A stretch of 64,000 nucleotides of DNA. Source: Thermohalobaculum sp039821125. Its GTDB lineage: Bacteria > Pseudomonadota > Alphaproteobacteria > Rhodobacterales > Rhodobacteraceae. The notes below the pieces were generated by a model. It made no database searches. It was given only the letters and a program-made list of their open reading frames with translations, and was not told the DNA's origin. Positions 35,511-44,326 of this stretch are shown here, one piece after another. Within the stretch, counting starts at the first letter, position 1. Each line of letters starts with the position of its first letter. The position numbers and the translations under genes are program-made. The DNA lies in assembly GCA_039821125.1 (NCBI GenBank), contig JBCBOR010000001.1, forward strand, positions 154,266 through 218,265, given 5' to 3'.

Positions 35511-36238
35511 TCTGTCTTGCACTCCAAGGCTCGCACCAATCGGTAGAAATCTGGATTCTGCGCGAGTGTAGCACGCTCCAGACCCTCGGCTGTAGCACGG
35601 ACCACGTCGAGCGTTTTCCAACCAGCCGAGGGCAGGACGATCTCGCGTCCCTGCCCGCAATCGCGCACGAACTCGATGATGCGCGGATCACGACCGACCG
35701 GCGTCGCAAAACCGCCGGCGGTATACACCGTCACGGGCGCACCATCTTCAAAACCGATGACGGTCAGGCTTGTCTGCGGATCGGAACGGATCACGGCGAT
35801 CGCCAGATCTGTCACGCCCGAGATATCGACGATACCGATCGGAGTGATCATCGCCCCGCCAATGCCAGCCTCCATGAGAGGGGCGCCAGCCTCTCCCTTT
35901 ACGTATGCCACCAGGTCCGACGTGTCGTCGCCGCGGATAACAACCAGCGGGTCCGGCGCGCCATCCCGGTTGACATCTGCACAGAACGGTTGATCGCCCA
36001 CGAAGACCATGCCTGCGGGCGGGTGGACAACGGTCTCGGCAATCTCGCTTTCGGGCCCGTCGACGTAGAAACTTGTGTAGAGCGCCCGGAAAGCCGGAGC
36101 ATCCAGCCCCTTAACCGTGACCGGGTCGAAAAATGCAGCGGCAGAGCATCCCCACGCCGCGCCATCAGGCGGCATATCGCCGGCGGCAAAAGCCGGAAGC
36201 GCCAGAAGGGCGGCCGTGATCAGACCTGCCGCCCGCAT
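35507..36238 (-). CDS. Secreted FG-GAP-like repeat protein (paralogue B)
   Basis: 243 residues with a signal peptide (AAGLITAALLALPAFAAGD). It is a diverged sister of the following gene: both start WGC near residue 30, hold one clear loop (CADVNRDGAPDPLVV) and end with a cysteine pair (VRDCGQGREIVLPSAGW, ALEC). The start lies 4 bases downstream of the ferredoxin stop, so the three genes are one transcript. The second calcium loop has decayed (VDISGVTDLAIAV). Function unknown. Confidence 0.7.
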   Translation of the reverse strand: MRAAGLITAALLALPAFAAGDMPPDGAAWGCSAAAFFDPVTVKGLDAPAFRALYTSFYVDGPESEIAETVVHPPAGMVFVGDQPFCADVNRDGAPDPLVVIRGDDTSDLVAYVKGEAGAPLMEAGIGGAMITPIGIVDISGVTDLAIAVIRSDPQTSLTVIGFEDGAPVTVYTAGGFATPVGRDPRIIEFVRDCGQGREIVLPSAGWKTLDVVRATAEGLERATLAQNPDFYRLVRALECKTE

Positions 36239-36242
36239 GCGC

Positions 36243-36566
36243 TTAGATCTGCTTTTCGGGCATCTGCACGACCAGACCTTCCAGATCCGATGTGACCTTG
36301 AGCTGGCAGGTCAGCCGCGACCGGGTCTCGTCCGGCTCGAACGCGAAATCGAGCATGTCGATTTCCATGTCTTCCTTGGCGGGCAGCTTCTCGACCCATG
36401 CCGGGTCGACATAGACATGACAGGTCGAGCACGCGCAGGCGCCGCCGCAATCGGCGTCGATGCCGGGAATATTGTTCGACACGGCCCCTTCCATCACGGT
36501 CAGGCCCTCGGCGACCTCGACCTCATGCTTGGTTCCGCTGTGCTCGATATAGGTGATCTTCGGCAT
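36243..36566 (-). CDS. Adrenodoxin-type [2Fe-2S] ferredoxin
   Basis: 107 residues. Cluster cysteines Cys40, Cys46, Cys49 and Cys87 give the C-x5-C-x2-C-x37-C spacing of adrenodoxin-type ferredoxins, and an extra Cys44 lies inside the loop. The acidic helix DMEIDMLDFAFEPDE is the usual partner-binding region. It carries electrons for a P450, oxygenase or iron-sulphur assembly step; no partner reductase is in this window. GAGGA lies 9 bases before the ATG. Confidence 0.93.
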   Translation of the reverse strand: MPKITYIEHSGTKHEVEVAEGLTVMEGAVSNNIPGIDADCGGACACSTCHVYVDPAWVEKLPAKEDMEIDMLDFAFEPDETRSRLTCQLKVTSDLEGLVVQMPEKQI

Positions 36567-36616
36567 TGCTCGATCCTCGGGTGTTCAGGCGATCATTTTC
36601 GTGTCCGCCGGGCTAT

Positions 36617-38065
36617 CTAGCGATTCTCGCCCGATCTTACCAGAGGCTCCGGAGACGCGGCCTCGCTGGCAAGGCCTGTGGCCGCCCGTCCAGAGGAAAA
36701 TGCCGGCGTTGTGATCGTCGCGGCGCCCTCGGCTGTGCCCGGATCGACGGCAGTCTCGCCCACTGTGCGCCAGCCGACGATGGTCGCACAGGTGCCGACG
36801 ATGATCCCTGCAACCGCCTGGATCCAGACAGCGCCGACAGCCCCGAGTGAGCCGGCGAACGCGAAGACCAGGAGCGGGATCACCAGCGCATCGCGCGACC
36901 AGTTGAACATGGTCGACCAGAGCGGACGGCCAAGGTTGTTGAAGGCAGAGTTTGCAACGAACAGCGCGCCCGTGAAGGCGAACGCGCCTGCGGCGTAGTA
37001 GGCGAAGGTCGTCAGGACCGTACTGCCCACGCCGGTCAACCCGAAGCCCGTTGCGATGTGCGGAGCGAGGATGATCAGCGCGATCCAGGACACGAGAACG
37101 TACCCAACGACGAAGATCAGCGCATCCCGATAGGTGCTGCGTATGCGGTCGAACAAGCCCGCGCCAAAGTTCTGCCCAACGATCGGTCCGACCGCGCCCG
37201 CCAGAGCATAGAGCCCCCCGAATGCGAGGGCCGAGACGCGTCCGATCACGGCCCAACCTGCCACAGCCTCGTCGCCATAGGCCGCGACGGTATTGGTCAG
37301 ATAGGCATTGCCAAACGGGGTTGAGAGCTGCGTTGCGATGGCGGGTCCGGCGATCTTCAGGATCGGCGGCAGGTCGGCCAGCCAGACCGGCAGCGACGGG
37401 CGCGCCAACATGTCGTGTTTGACTATGACCAGCCACAAACCAATCCCGGCGATCACGATCCGTGTCAGAACCATGGCAAGCGCCGCACCGGTCAGGCCCA
37501 GATCGAACACAAAGATCAGGATTGGGTCGAGCACGGCGGCCACCGCCCCGCCGCCTAGGGTGACATACATGGCCCGGTTCGCCTCGCCGATCGCGCGCAA
37601 GGTGCCGGAACAGCTCATGCCGATGCCGATCAGCGGGACCGACGGCAGCGCGATGGCGAGGAAATGGCTCGCCTCTACCAGCGCCTCTCCCCGGGCGCCG
37701 ATCAGATAGAGCGCCTCCTCTCGCCAGATCCAGACCAGCGCCGCGATCACGCTCATGGCCAGAAACGCCGTCAACGTGGCAGAGCTCGCGAGATGTCGGG
37801 CACGCTCGGTGTCTCCGGCACCGATGGCCCGGCTCACATTGGCAGACCCCGCGATCAGCAGACCGATCGAGATCGAGATCATGAAGAACTGCAATGTGCC
37901 CGCGAACCCGATCGCTGCGGCAAGTTCGGTCACACCTAGCATCGAGATGTAGAAAAGGTTGATCGCATCGACGAAGAACAGCGCGAGCAACCCGAAGGAC
38001 GATGTCGCCGTCATCACCGCGACATGGCGCATGGTCGAGCCAGAGGTGAATTTCGCTGCGGTCAT
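36617..38065 (-). CDS. MATE family efflux transporter
   Basis: 482 residues with about twelve transmembrane helices in two similar halves (FGLLALFFVDAINLFYISMLGV near the start; the second half starts near IAGPAIATQLSTPFGNAYLTN). Inverted MatE repeats and residues such as GSANVSRAIGAGD and VGQNFGAGLFDRIRSTYRDAL are typical. It exports cationic drugs or metabolites using Na+ or H+. The substrate cannot be predicted. The ribosome site is weak. The MFS gene lies upstream on the same strand after 24 bases. Confidence 0.9.
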   Translation of the reverse strand: MTAAKFTSGSTMRHVAVMTATSSFGLLALFFVDAINLFYISMLGVTELAAAIGFAGTLQFFMISISIGLLIAGSANVSRAIGAGDTERARHLASSATLTAFLAMSVIAALVWIWREEALYLIGARGEALVEASHFLAIALPSVPLIGIGMSCSGTLRAIGEANRAMYVTLGGGAVAAVLDPILIFVFDLGLTGAALAMVLTRIVIAGIGLWLVIVKHDMLARPSLPVWLADLPPILKIAGPAIATQLSTPFGNAYLTNTVAAYGDEAVAGWAVIGRVSALAFGGLYALAGAVGPIVGQNFGAGLFDRIRSTYRDALIFVVGYVLVSWIALIILAPHIATGFGLTGVGSTVLTTFAYYAAGAFAFTGALFVANSAFNNLGRPLWSTMFNWSRDALVIPLLVFAFAGSLGAVGAVWIQAVAGIIVGTCATIVGWRTVGETAVDPGTAEGAATITTPAFSSGRAATGLASEAASPEPLVRSGENR

Positions 38066-38089
38066 GCAGATCGGATCATCGCGATGGGA

Positions 38090-39328
38090 TCACTCCGCAG
38101 GCTGGACCAACCCTGTCCGCGTAAAAACCGTCTCATGCCCATCGGCCGGATGGCGCGGCACAAGGAATGCCAATCCAAGCGAGATCAGTGACATGATCAC
38201 CGCAAGCGAGAACACCGCAGGCGGCGAGACAAGCCAGAGATATCCCAGCATCGCGGGCAAGAAGACCGCCGCGATATGGTTGATGGTGAACGCAACAGCG
38301 GCGGTTGGCGCCTGATCCGCGGGATCGGCGATCTTTTGGAAATAGGTCTTCTGGGCGAAGGCCATGGCGAACAGCAGGTGGTCGACCACGTAGAGAACAG
38401 CCGCAACCTCCCAGCTCCAGTTGAAATAGTACACCCCGACATAGAGCGAGAAGACCCCGAACAGGCCGACATACTCGATGATCAGCGCAAGGCGCTCGCC
38501 ATAGCCCTGGATGAACCGGCCGATCAGCGGCGCGAAGATCATGTTCGCAATGTAGTTGACGATGAAGATCGCGGCGAGCCCTTCGACATCAAGGCCAAAC
38601 TTCTCGACCATCATGAAAGGGGCGAAGACCATGAAGATCTGCCGCCGTGCACCGCCCATGAAAACGAGGGCGTAGTAGAGCCAGTAGCGGGTCCGCAGCA
38701 CGATCTCCTTGCGCTGCGTCGTGTGGCCCTGGAAGTGCGGATAGGCAAGCCAGCAGAAGATCGCAACGGCCACAACCAGCCCGCCCGAGCCGACATACAT
38801 CTGCCCATAGGTCGCATCGAGCACTTCGCGGGCGGTCAGAACCCCTGTGTACGCAACCAGCGATCCGGCGGACGAAGCCGCAACGATCCAGCCAAGCTTC
38901 TGCGGTGCGGTGGCCTTGTCGAGCCATTGAAGCTGCAGCGACTGGTTCACCGCCTCGAAATAGTGAAACCCCATCGAGCCAATGTAGGTCGTCAGCAAAA
39001 GCCCCCAGAACGAGGGGAAGTTCGACGTGACCGCGGTGGCAGCGCCGAGGACAAAGATCGACAGGATCGCCAGCGTCTGCTCTCGCATGAAGCGCACGAC
39101 GAAGATGACAAGGAAGGACAGAAAACCGGGGATCTCGCGCACGCTTTCGCGCCAGCCGGTGTCCGAACCGTTGAAATTGACGACCTCGACCGCGAAGCTG
39201 TTGATGAGAACGAGATAAAACGACAGGCCGAACCAGACCGTGCCTGCCATGAGCAGCAGCAAGGCTTCCGGCCTGCGCCAGCGCGGCAGGTGATCGACAT
39301 CATCGACAAGAATGGCGGTGCGAGACAT
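38090..39328 (-). CDS. MFS transporter
   Basis: 412 residues with about twelve transmembrane helices (FGLSFYLVLINSFAVEVVNF, GLLLTTYIGSMGFHYFEAVNQ, VLYVVDHLLFAMAFAQKTYFQKIADP). The cytosolic middle loop is short and basic. The sequence resembles a less-studied MFS branch lacking the canonical GxxxDRxGRR loop motif. AAGGAG lies 5 bases before the ATG. The substrate is unknown. Confidence 0.8.
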   Translation of the reverse strand: MSRTAILVDDVDHLPRWRRPEALLLLMAGTVWFGLSFYLVLINSFAVEVVNFNGSDTGWRESVREIPGFLSFLVIFVVRFMREQTLAILSIFVLGAATAVTSNFPSFWGLLLTTYIGSMGFHYFEAVNQSLQLQWLDKATAPQKLGWIVAASSAGSLVAYTGVLTAREVLDATYGQMYVGSGGLVVAVAIFCWLAYPHFQGHTTQRKEIVLRTRYWLYYALVFMGGARRQIFMVFAPFMMVEKFGLDVEGLAAIFIVNYIANMIFAPLIGRFIQGYGERLALIIEYVGLFGVFSLYVGVYYFNWSWEVAAVLYVVDHLLFAMAFAQKTYFQKIADPADQAPTAAVAFTINHIAAVFLPAMLGYLWLVSPPAVFSLAVIMSLISLGLAFLVPRHPADGHETVFTRTGLVQPAE

Positions 39329-39390
39329 GGTTGCTCCTTCCCCTCAGCCCTACTGCCGCGCGCACCCCGGCGCCAGTCTTTTCGTCGGCA

Positions 39391-39415
39391 AGGGTGCGTC
39401 ACGGACGCACCCTAC
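39391..39415 (-). repeat. REP element 2, at the 3' end of the transposase gene
   Basis: On the minus strand GTAG precedes arms GGTGCGTC and GACGCACC around CGT. The stop codon of the transposase (TAG) is made from the foot of this repeat. Sequence beyond the foot (CGCG side) also matches REP element 3, so the conserved unit is slightly longer than the hairpin. Confidence 0.8.
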
Positions 39416-39966
39416 GCGGGTTCCGCGATCGGTCGGACACCGCGTTCGCCGAATGCGGCGGGATCTGGTGTTTCGGGAAGATCCGGTGGAGGGCATCCAT
39501 CACGCAGGTCTCGATGGATGGACGACGCGGTCCAATCCTGAGGCTCGGCCACGAGGCCATGGCGCACGGGGTCGGTCAAAGTGTAGGCAATGTGGAGCGC
39601 GTAATCCGCGTCGTCGTGAATCTCGCGCTCCCAAAACCGGCGCTGCCAGATGCCGCGCTCTGTACGCAATGCCTCGGAGCGTGATCTCGCAGGTGCGATT
39701 CCGATCTCGCGGGTGAACCGCGATTTGATCTTGCGCCACCGCAGGGCGTAGTCGGCATCCCCGAGCGGAAGGGTCCAGACGCAATGCAGGTGATCTGGGA
39801 GCACAACGATCGCATCGGTCCGAAAGGGTTGTTCGGCATGGGTGCGCGCATAGGCGTGACGCAGCCGGTCAAGGTAAGTGAGAAGCGAGATCTCGGCGCC
39901 CTCGGACAGCATGACGCTGAAGAAGTAGGTGCCGCCCGGGGTCAATCTTCGTCTGTAATTCGGCAT
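39412..39966 (-). mobile_element. REP-associated tyrosine transposase (RAYT, Y1/TnpA_REP family)
   Basis: 184 residues from the ATG at 39966; an upstream GTG frame begins inside a REP and is less likely. HUH motif His59-Leu-His61 (LPDHLHCVW), and the nucleophile is probably Tyr128 in AYTLTDPVRHGLV, which aligns with the family YIxxNPVK motif. RAYTs nick and join REP palindromes as single strands. Here REP copies lie immediately on both sides in the same orientation as the gene, an intact RAYT-REP unit. All catalytic residues are present, so the protein looks functional. Confidence 0.9.
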
Positions 39967-40013
39967 AGACCGGGTGTCGCGTCCCATGCCTAACGAATCG
40001 TTAAACCGGCGAC

Positions 40014-40036
40014 GGTGCGTCACGGACGCACCCTAC
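40014..40036 (-). repeat. REP element 3, 5' of the transposase gene
   Basis: On the minus strand, GTAG plus a hairpin identical in stem and CGT loop to element 2. It lies about 48 bases upstream of the transposase start. With element 4 it forms an inverted, back-to-back pair (BIME-like) with 20 bases between the GTAG/GTTG feet. Confidence 0.8.
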
Positions 40037-40056
40037 GCGGCCAGGCACAACATCCC

Positions 40057-40079
40057 GTTGGGTGCGTCGGTGACGCACC
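40057..40079 (+). repeat. REP element 4 (plus orientation, variant loop and foot)
   Basis: GTTG replaces GTAG, and the loop is GGT instead of CGT, while both 8-base arms are unchanged. It is inverted with respect to element 3. Changes confined to the foot and loop suggest a copy that may no longer be recognised. Confidence 0.7.
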
Positions 40080-40104
40080 GTCGTTGAAGGACCATGGACA
40101 AACG

Positions 40105-40128
40105 CAAAAGACCGGCGCAGGCGCCGGC
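40105..40128 (-). terminator. Rho-independent terminator of rpsD
   Basis: Minus-strand hairpin with arms CCGGCGC and GCGCCGG (40112-40118 and 40121-40127 in plus coordinates) and a 2-base loop, followed by CTTTTG. It lies about 40 bases after the rpsD stop. Confidence 0.75.
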
Positions 40129-40166
40129 CTTTCGGGGGTTGCACGGCGCCAAGCGGCGCCACGGCA

Positions 40167-40787
40167 TCAATTCTTCGCGTAGTATTCGACGACGAGGTTG
40201 GGTTCCATCATCACAGCATAGGGAACGTCGCCAAGGCTCGGGATGCGCACGAAGGTCGCGGTCATCTTCGAGTGATCGACATCGATGTAGTCGGGCACAT
40301 CACGCTCGGCCGACTGCACCGCTTCCAGTACCAGCGCCATATCCTTCGCCTTCGAGCGCAGGGTGATCACGTCGCCTTCCTTCACGCGGTAGGAGGGGAT
40401 GTTCACCTTCGTACCGTTCACCTCGACATGGCCATGGTTCACGAACTGACGTGCGGCGAAGACCGTCGGCACAAACTTTGCCCGGTAGACGATCGCATCG
40501 AGACGGCGCTCGAGCAGGCCGATCAGCATCTCGCCGGTGTCACCGCGCAGACGCTCGGCCTCGGCATAGATGCGGCGGAACTGCTTCTCGGTCAGATCGC
40601 CGTAATAGCCCTTCAGCTTCTGCTTGGCGCGCAGCTGCAGACCAAAGTCGGACATCTTGCCTTTGCGGCGCTGTCCGTGCTGGCCGGGGCCATATTCGCG
40701 GCGGTTGACCGGGGATTTCGGACGACCCCAGATGTTTTCACCCATCCGGCGGTCGAGTTTGTATTTGGCGGACGTGCGTTTGGTCAC
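40167..40787 (-). CDS. rpsD: 30S ribosomal protein S4
   Basis: 206 residues and full length. It has the N-terminal S4 domain (KYKLDRRMGENIWGRPKSP) and the RNA-binding S4 fold (RLDAIVYRAKFVPTVFAARQFVNHGHVEVNGTKVNIPSYRVKEGD), ending VVEYYAKN. The zinc-binding cysteines of some bacterial S4 proteins are absent, as is common in this group. It nucleates 16S rRNA assembly and may repress its own translation. It stands alone with its own promoter and terminator, rather than in the alpha operon. Confidence 0.98.
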   Translation of the reverse strand: MTKRTSAKYKLDRRMGENIWGRPKSPVNRREYGPGQHGQRRKGKMSDFGLQLRAKQKLKGYYGDLTEKQFRRIYAEAERLRGDTGEMLIGLLERRLDAIVYRAKFVPTVFAARQFVNHGHVEVNGTKVNIPSYRVKEGDVITLRSKAKDMALVLEAVQSAERDVPDYIDVDHSKMTATFVRIPSLGDVPYAVMMEPNLVVEYYAKN

Positions 40788-40916
40788 GGCCTGCTCCTTC
40801 TCTCAAATGTTCAGGCGGCCTCCTCTCCCCATGATGATCCGGCATCTGGGGCGACAGGATCCCGTTTGCACGGGCCACGGACGCCAATAGCTCCGCCCTA
40901 ACGGACGGACGCCGCG

Positions 40917-40944
40917 CTTATACACAGTGACGTTATCGTGTCAA
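40917..40944 (-). promoter_or_regulatory. Sigma-70 promoter of rpsD
   Basis: On the minus strand a perfect TTGACA (40944-40939) is followed after 16 bases by TATAAG (40922-40917). The predicted start near 40910 gives a leader of about 120 bases before the rpsD ATG, room for S4 autoregulation. This is the best promoter match seen in the window. Confidence 0.75.
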
Positions 40945-41036
40945 TCTTGGCATCGCGCCGGGCTTGGACAGGCCAGCAGCCGCTCTGAGCGCATCGATAT
41001 CGCCAACAAGCGGAATTATTTTGTATCGCTGATTTT

Positions 41037-41130
41037 GCGACAGGCCCGTCGCCCTTGCCGTGCATCAGGATCCCGCTGGCACGGCACACCGCGCATCGCC
41101 AAGCCCATGCATCCAAAGCGAGCCTGTCGC
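41037..41130. other. Nested inverted repeats in the rpsD/dksA gap (possible structured RNA)
   Basis: An outer pair, GCGACAGGC (41037-41045) and GCCTGTCGC (41122-41130), encloses an inner pair, TGCCGTGC (41056-41063) and GCACGGCA (41079-41086). All arms are perfect. The rest of the 432-base gap 40788-41219 holds the rpsD promoter and leader and no convincing open frame. No T-run follows on either strand, so it is not an obvious terminator. Strand and function are unknown. Confidence 0.4.
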
Positions 41131-41219
41131 ACTGGCACAACGCTTACACCCTAGATCCTCGGATTTCTGAAAACCCGCTGCGACATCCACCGGCCGCCAG
41201 CACCGCGTGAACATGGCGA

Positions 41220-41642
41220 TCAGATGTCGCGGTGCACTTTCTCGCGGCGCTCGTGCATTTCCTGCGCTTCCAGCGACAGGGTCGCGATCGGGCGTGCGTC
41301 GAGCCGTTTCAACGCGATCGGGTCACCCGTTACCTCGCAATAGCCGTAGTTCCCTTCGTCGATCCGGCGCAGGGCCGCGTCGATTTTCGAGATCAGCTTG
41401 CGCTGACGATCCCGTGTGCGCAACTCAAGCGCACGGTCCGTCTCGGCCGAAGCACGATCTGCAAGATCAGGAATGTTTGTGGTGTCTTCCTGCATCGCTG
41501 TGACGGTGCCACGGCTCTCATCCAGAATCGAGTTCTTCCAGTCCGTCAGTTTCTGGCGGAAGTACTCTTTCTGACGCTCGTTCATGAACGGCTCGTCATC
41601 ACTTGGTACATAATCCGCGGTGATGGTTGTCTCAACATTCAT
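41220..41642 (-). CDS. dksA: RNA polymerase-binding DksA-family protein, single-cysteine type
   Basis: 140 residues from the ATG at 41642 (GGGGG site upstream; an upstream frame adds 29 unlikely residues). Coiled-coil tip region DLADRASAETDRALELRTRDRQRKL carries the conserved Asp and Ala that reach the polymerase secondary channel. The zinc finger of E. coli DksA (four Cys) is reduced to one Cys here: YGYCEVTGD and TLSLEAQE. Alphaproteobacterial DksA with one cysteine is known to work in Rhodobacter sphaeroides. It acts with ppGpp on rRNA and ribosomal-protein promoters. Confidence 0.93.
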   Translation of the reverse strand: MNVETTITADYVPSDDEPFMNERQKEYFRQKLTDWKNSILDESRGTVTAMQEDTTNIPDLADRASAETDRALELRTRDRQRKLISKIDAALRRIDEGNYGYCEVTGDPIALKRLDARPIATLSLEAQEMHERREKVHRDI

Positions 41643-41816
41643 CGCCGAACCCCCGGTTTCGTCACGTTTTTTCGCCACGACCGATACCCTCTCCGGCGCC
41701 TCTATAGTCGCAGTGAATGTGGTTGTCACGTCTTAAAGAGTCGTCAAATCTACGCTATACGCCCGCGATTCCGATCTGTGGAAAACTCTGACGTTACGTA
41801 AAGCAAAGGACCGTCC

Positions 41817-42659
41817 ATGCGCTTTGAGGGCACGAAAGATTATGTCGCGACCGAGGACCTGATGGTCGCCGTAAACGCCGCCATCACGCTGGAACGGCCC
41901 TTGCTGGTCAAGGGCGAGCCGGGAACGGGCAAAACAGAACTCGCGCGGCAGGTCTCATCGTCCTTGGGCCTCAGATTGATCGAGTGGCACATCAAGTCGA
42001 CCACCCGAGCGCAGCAGGGTCTTTACGAATACGATGCGGTCTCACGTCTTCGTGACAGCCAACTCGGTGATGAGCGCGTCCGCGATGTGAAAAACTACAT
42101 CAAGCCGGGCAAACTGTGGGAGGCCTTCGAGGCGGACGAACGACTCGTTCTGCTGATTGACGAGATCGACAAGGCCGATATCGAATTTCCGAATGACCTG
42201 TTGCAGGAACTCGACCGGATGGAGTTTCACGTCTACGAGACCGGCGAGACCATCAAGGCGAAGCACCGCCCCATCGTGATCATCACCTCGAACAACGAGA
42301 AGGAACTGCCGGACGCCTTCCTGCGCCGCTGCTTCTTCCACTTCATCAGCTTTCCAGATGCCGAGACGATGACCCAGATCATCAAGGTCCACTTCCCCGA
42401 CATCAAAAAGAAGCTGGTGCGCGAAGCGCTGACCCAGTTCTACGAGATCCGCGAGACGCAAGGCCTGAAGAAAAAACCCTCGACCTCGGAGGTGCTGGAC
42501 TGGCTGAAACTGCTGGTCGCCGATGACGTGGACCCCGAGACGCTGCGCGCCGATCCCAAATCCGCGATCCCGCCGCTGCATGGCGCCCTGTTGAAGAACG
42601 AGCAGGACGTCCACCTCTTCGAACGCCTCGCCTTCCTGGCCCGGCGCCAGGGCGGGTGA
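41817..42659 (+). CDS. MoxR-family AAA ATPase
   Basis: 280 residues. Walker A is GEPGTGKTELARQ, Walker B is LVLLIDEIDKAD, sensor 1 is IVIITSNNEKELPDAFLRRC with the arginine finger, and the C-terminal lid is present. MoxR proteins act as chaperones that assemble metal cofactors or complexes with a VWA partner. The likely partner is the CoxE-like gene at 46323-47510; the two are usually adjacent but are separated here by five genes. The lack of cox or mox structural genes nearby leaves the client unknown. Confidence 0.93.
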   Translation: MRFEGTKDYVATEDLMVAVNAAITLERPLLVKGEPGTGKTELARQVSSSLGLRLIEWHIKSTTRAQQGLYEYDAVSRLRDSQLGDERVRDVKNYIKPGKLWEAFEADERLVLLIDEIDKADIEFPNDLLQELDRMEFHVYETGETIKAKHRPIVIITSNNEKELPDAFLRRCFFHFISFPDAETMTQIIKVHFPDIKKKLVREALTQFYEIRETQGLKKKPSTSEVLDWLKLLVADDVDPETLRADPKSAIPPLHGALLKNEQDVHLFERLAFLARRQGG

Positions 42660-42877
42660 GGCCGGGCTCGAATCGCTGAGCGACACGTCGCGCACAAGGG
42701 ATGGCGTGTGGTTCAGCAACGACAGAGCGGTGTGAAGCCGAACGATGCGCCGAACGGCGCTAAGGCAATCCTTGCTCTGGTGCGTCTGCCTATCAATCAC
42801 CCGAACGCTGATGGCGGGCAATGGGCTCAAAAGCCGGGCGGCACGAGGGGGGCATGCCGCCCGACCGCACGGGCCTC

Positions 42878-43531
42878 TCAGAACACCCGTTGCCAGGCGT
42901 CCTCGAGGCCACGCTTGCGGTGGCGCTGGACGTACGCAACAGGGCCGATGCCGGGTGCGTACCAGGTCTTGCGAACCCGGCGGCCATCGCGACACTCGAC
43001 GACATAGGAGGGCGCGGCCTTGCCGGAGGAGCCGACCACCTCGACCGCATCGAGAACCGAGCAGCGGGTCGTGCGGGCCGAGACCGCACCGGTGGCAGAC
43101 CGGGCAACGCGCTGGTAGACGCCGCTGGCGCCAAGCTTCAGCGGATAGAGCGGATCGACGACACGCACCTCGGCCGAGGCTGTCTGCCAGGTCTTGGACG
43201 TCCCGCAGTTGCTCCAGCTTTTCGACGGCGCGAACCAGTCCGCATGGCGGCGCCAGAAACAGCCATCCTCCTGACTGGCGGAGATCGTGTTGCCGCGCTG
43301 AAGAATGCGGATCTGGCCCGGTGTGCCCGAGGAGAGCGACGTGTACTCGATCGTGCGCAGCTCATCACGGCGTGGAAACGGGGCTGGGTTAAGCGCGGCT
43401 TGCAGCGGCCGCGTCTCCGGTGCTTCGGTCACACTCAGACCCAGGCCCTCCAAGAACGTTGTGGCGCGGTTTATCTCGGCGCACCCGGCGAGGCATACGA
43501 CCATCGCAAGCATGGCAAAGGGTTTGATCAT
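42878..43531 (-). CDS. Lipoprotein of unknown function
   Basis: 217 residues with a lipobox (VVCLAGC, Cys17). A basic, cysteine-containing body follows (DGCFWRRHADWF, SWSNCGTS, TTRCSVLDAVEVV, YVVECRDGRRVRKTWYAPGIG) that looks like a small beta-rich periplasmic fold with one or two disulphides. Not a family I recognise. It lies alone on the minus strand, between MoxR and the HD oxygenase. The preceding 218-base gap (42660-42877) shows nothing. Confidence 0.65.
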   Translation of the reverse strand: MIKPFAMLAMVVCLAGCAEINRATTFLEGLGLSVTEAPETRPLQAALNPAPFPRRDELRTIEYTSLSSGTPGQIRILQRGNTISASQEDGCFWRRHADWFAPSKSWSNCGTSKTWQTASAEVRVVDPLYPLKLGASGVYQRVARSATGAVSARTTRCSVLDAVEVVGSSGKAAPSYVVECRDGRRVRKTWYAPGIGPVAYVQRHRKRGLEDAWQRVF

Positions 43532-43729
43532 CGGCGGATCTCCTGCATCTCGGGCCCCGCGTCGACGGGGATGTGATAGGACAACGGCGCGCGCGATGAT
43601 TTATTCCCAGCCACGTCGAATTTTTTTCCGGCGCGTACGGACACCCCGGACCATGCATCCAGCGGGCTTGATAAAACGCGACGATCCGGGGATGGTGACG
43701 CCTGCTCAACCACGCAAGGAGATGGCTGT

Positions 43730-44326
43730 ATGGTGGCCACAGCAGAGCTGACCCGGGAGACGATCATCCCCTTCCTCGCCGAGATCTTCGCGCGCCGCGG
43801 GGCGGAGGAGTATCTGGGCGAGCCGGTCTCGATCTCGGAACATATGCTGCAGGGGGCACAGCTTGCCAAAGACGCGGGGGCGACTGAGGAGGTGATCGCC
43901 GCTGCGCTGTTGCATGATGTCGGGCATTTTACGCACGACTTCCCGACCGATGCCGCGGATCAGGGCATCGACAGCCAGCACGAGGAAGCAGGGGCGGCGA
44001 TCCTTGCGGCTCACTTCCCGAAGGTTGTCGTGGATTGCGTGAGATATCATGTCGCCGCCAAGCGCTATCTCTGCGCGACGGACCCGGCCTATTTCGCCCG
44101 TTTGTCCGAAGCCTCGGTCCTGTCGCTGAAGCTGCAGGGCGGACCGATGTCCAAGGACGAGGTTCAGGCGTTCGCAGACAATCCCGATCTCGAGGCGGTC
44201 CTGCAGGTGCGGATCTGGGATGACGAAGCCAAGATCCCGGGCAAACCGACGCCCGGCTTTGCTCATTACGCACCGCTCCTGCAGCGGGTGGTCGACCGGC
44301 ACGCCGCGACGATGGAGGGCGTTTAG
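43730..44326 (+). CDS. PhnZ/TmpB-like mixed-valence diiron HD-domain oxygenase
   Basis: 198 residues. All six iron ligands of PhnZ are present at near-identical spacing: His38, His62-Asp63, His84, His107 and Asp164. The substrate-binding Tyr and Glu occur as Tyr28-x-x-Glu31 (EYLGEPVS). PhnZ oxidatively cleaves 2-amino-1-hydroxyethylphosphonate to glycine and phosphate, and TmpB does the same with its trimethyl derivative. No phosphonate uptake, PhnY or transaminase gene is nearby, so a non-phosphonate substrate is possible. AAGGAG precedes the ATG, and the acetyltransferase gene follows at once. Confidence 0.75.
   Translation: MVATAELTRETIIPFLAEIFARRGAEEYLGEPVSISEHMLQGAQLAKDAGATEEVIAAALLHDVGHFTHDFPTDAADQGIDSQHEEAGAAILAAHFPKVVVDCVRYHVAAKRYLCATDPAYFARLSEASVLSLKLQGGPMSKDEVQAFADNPDLEAVLQVRIWDDEAKIPGKPTPGFAHYAPLLQRVVDRHAATMEGV

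Noticed and set aside
40898..41140. 80-codon minus-strand frame in the rpsD/dksA gap
   Set aside because: Cys/Trp/Arg-rich product with no ribosome site; it covers the rpsD promoter and the inverted repeats.
41134..41149. Sigma-54-like site TGGCAC-N5-TTACA
   Set aside because: The -12 element departs from TTGCA/T, and no gene starts within 600 bases downstream on that strand.
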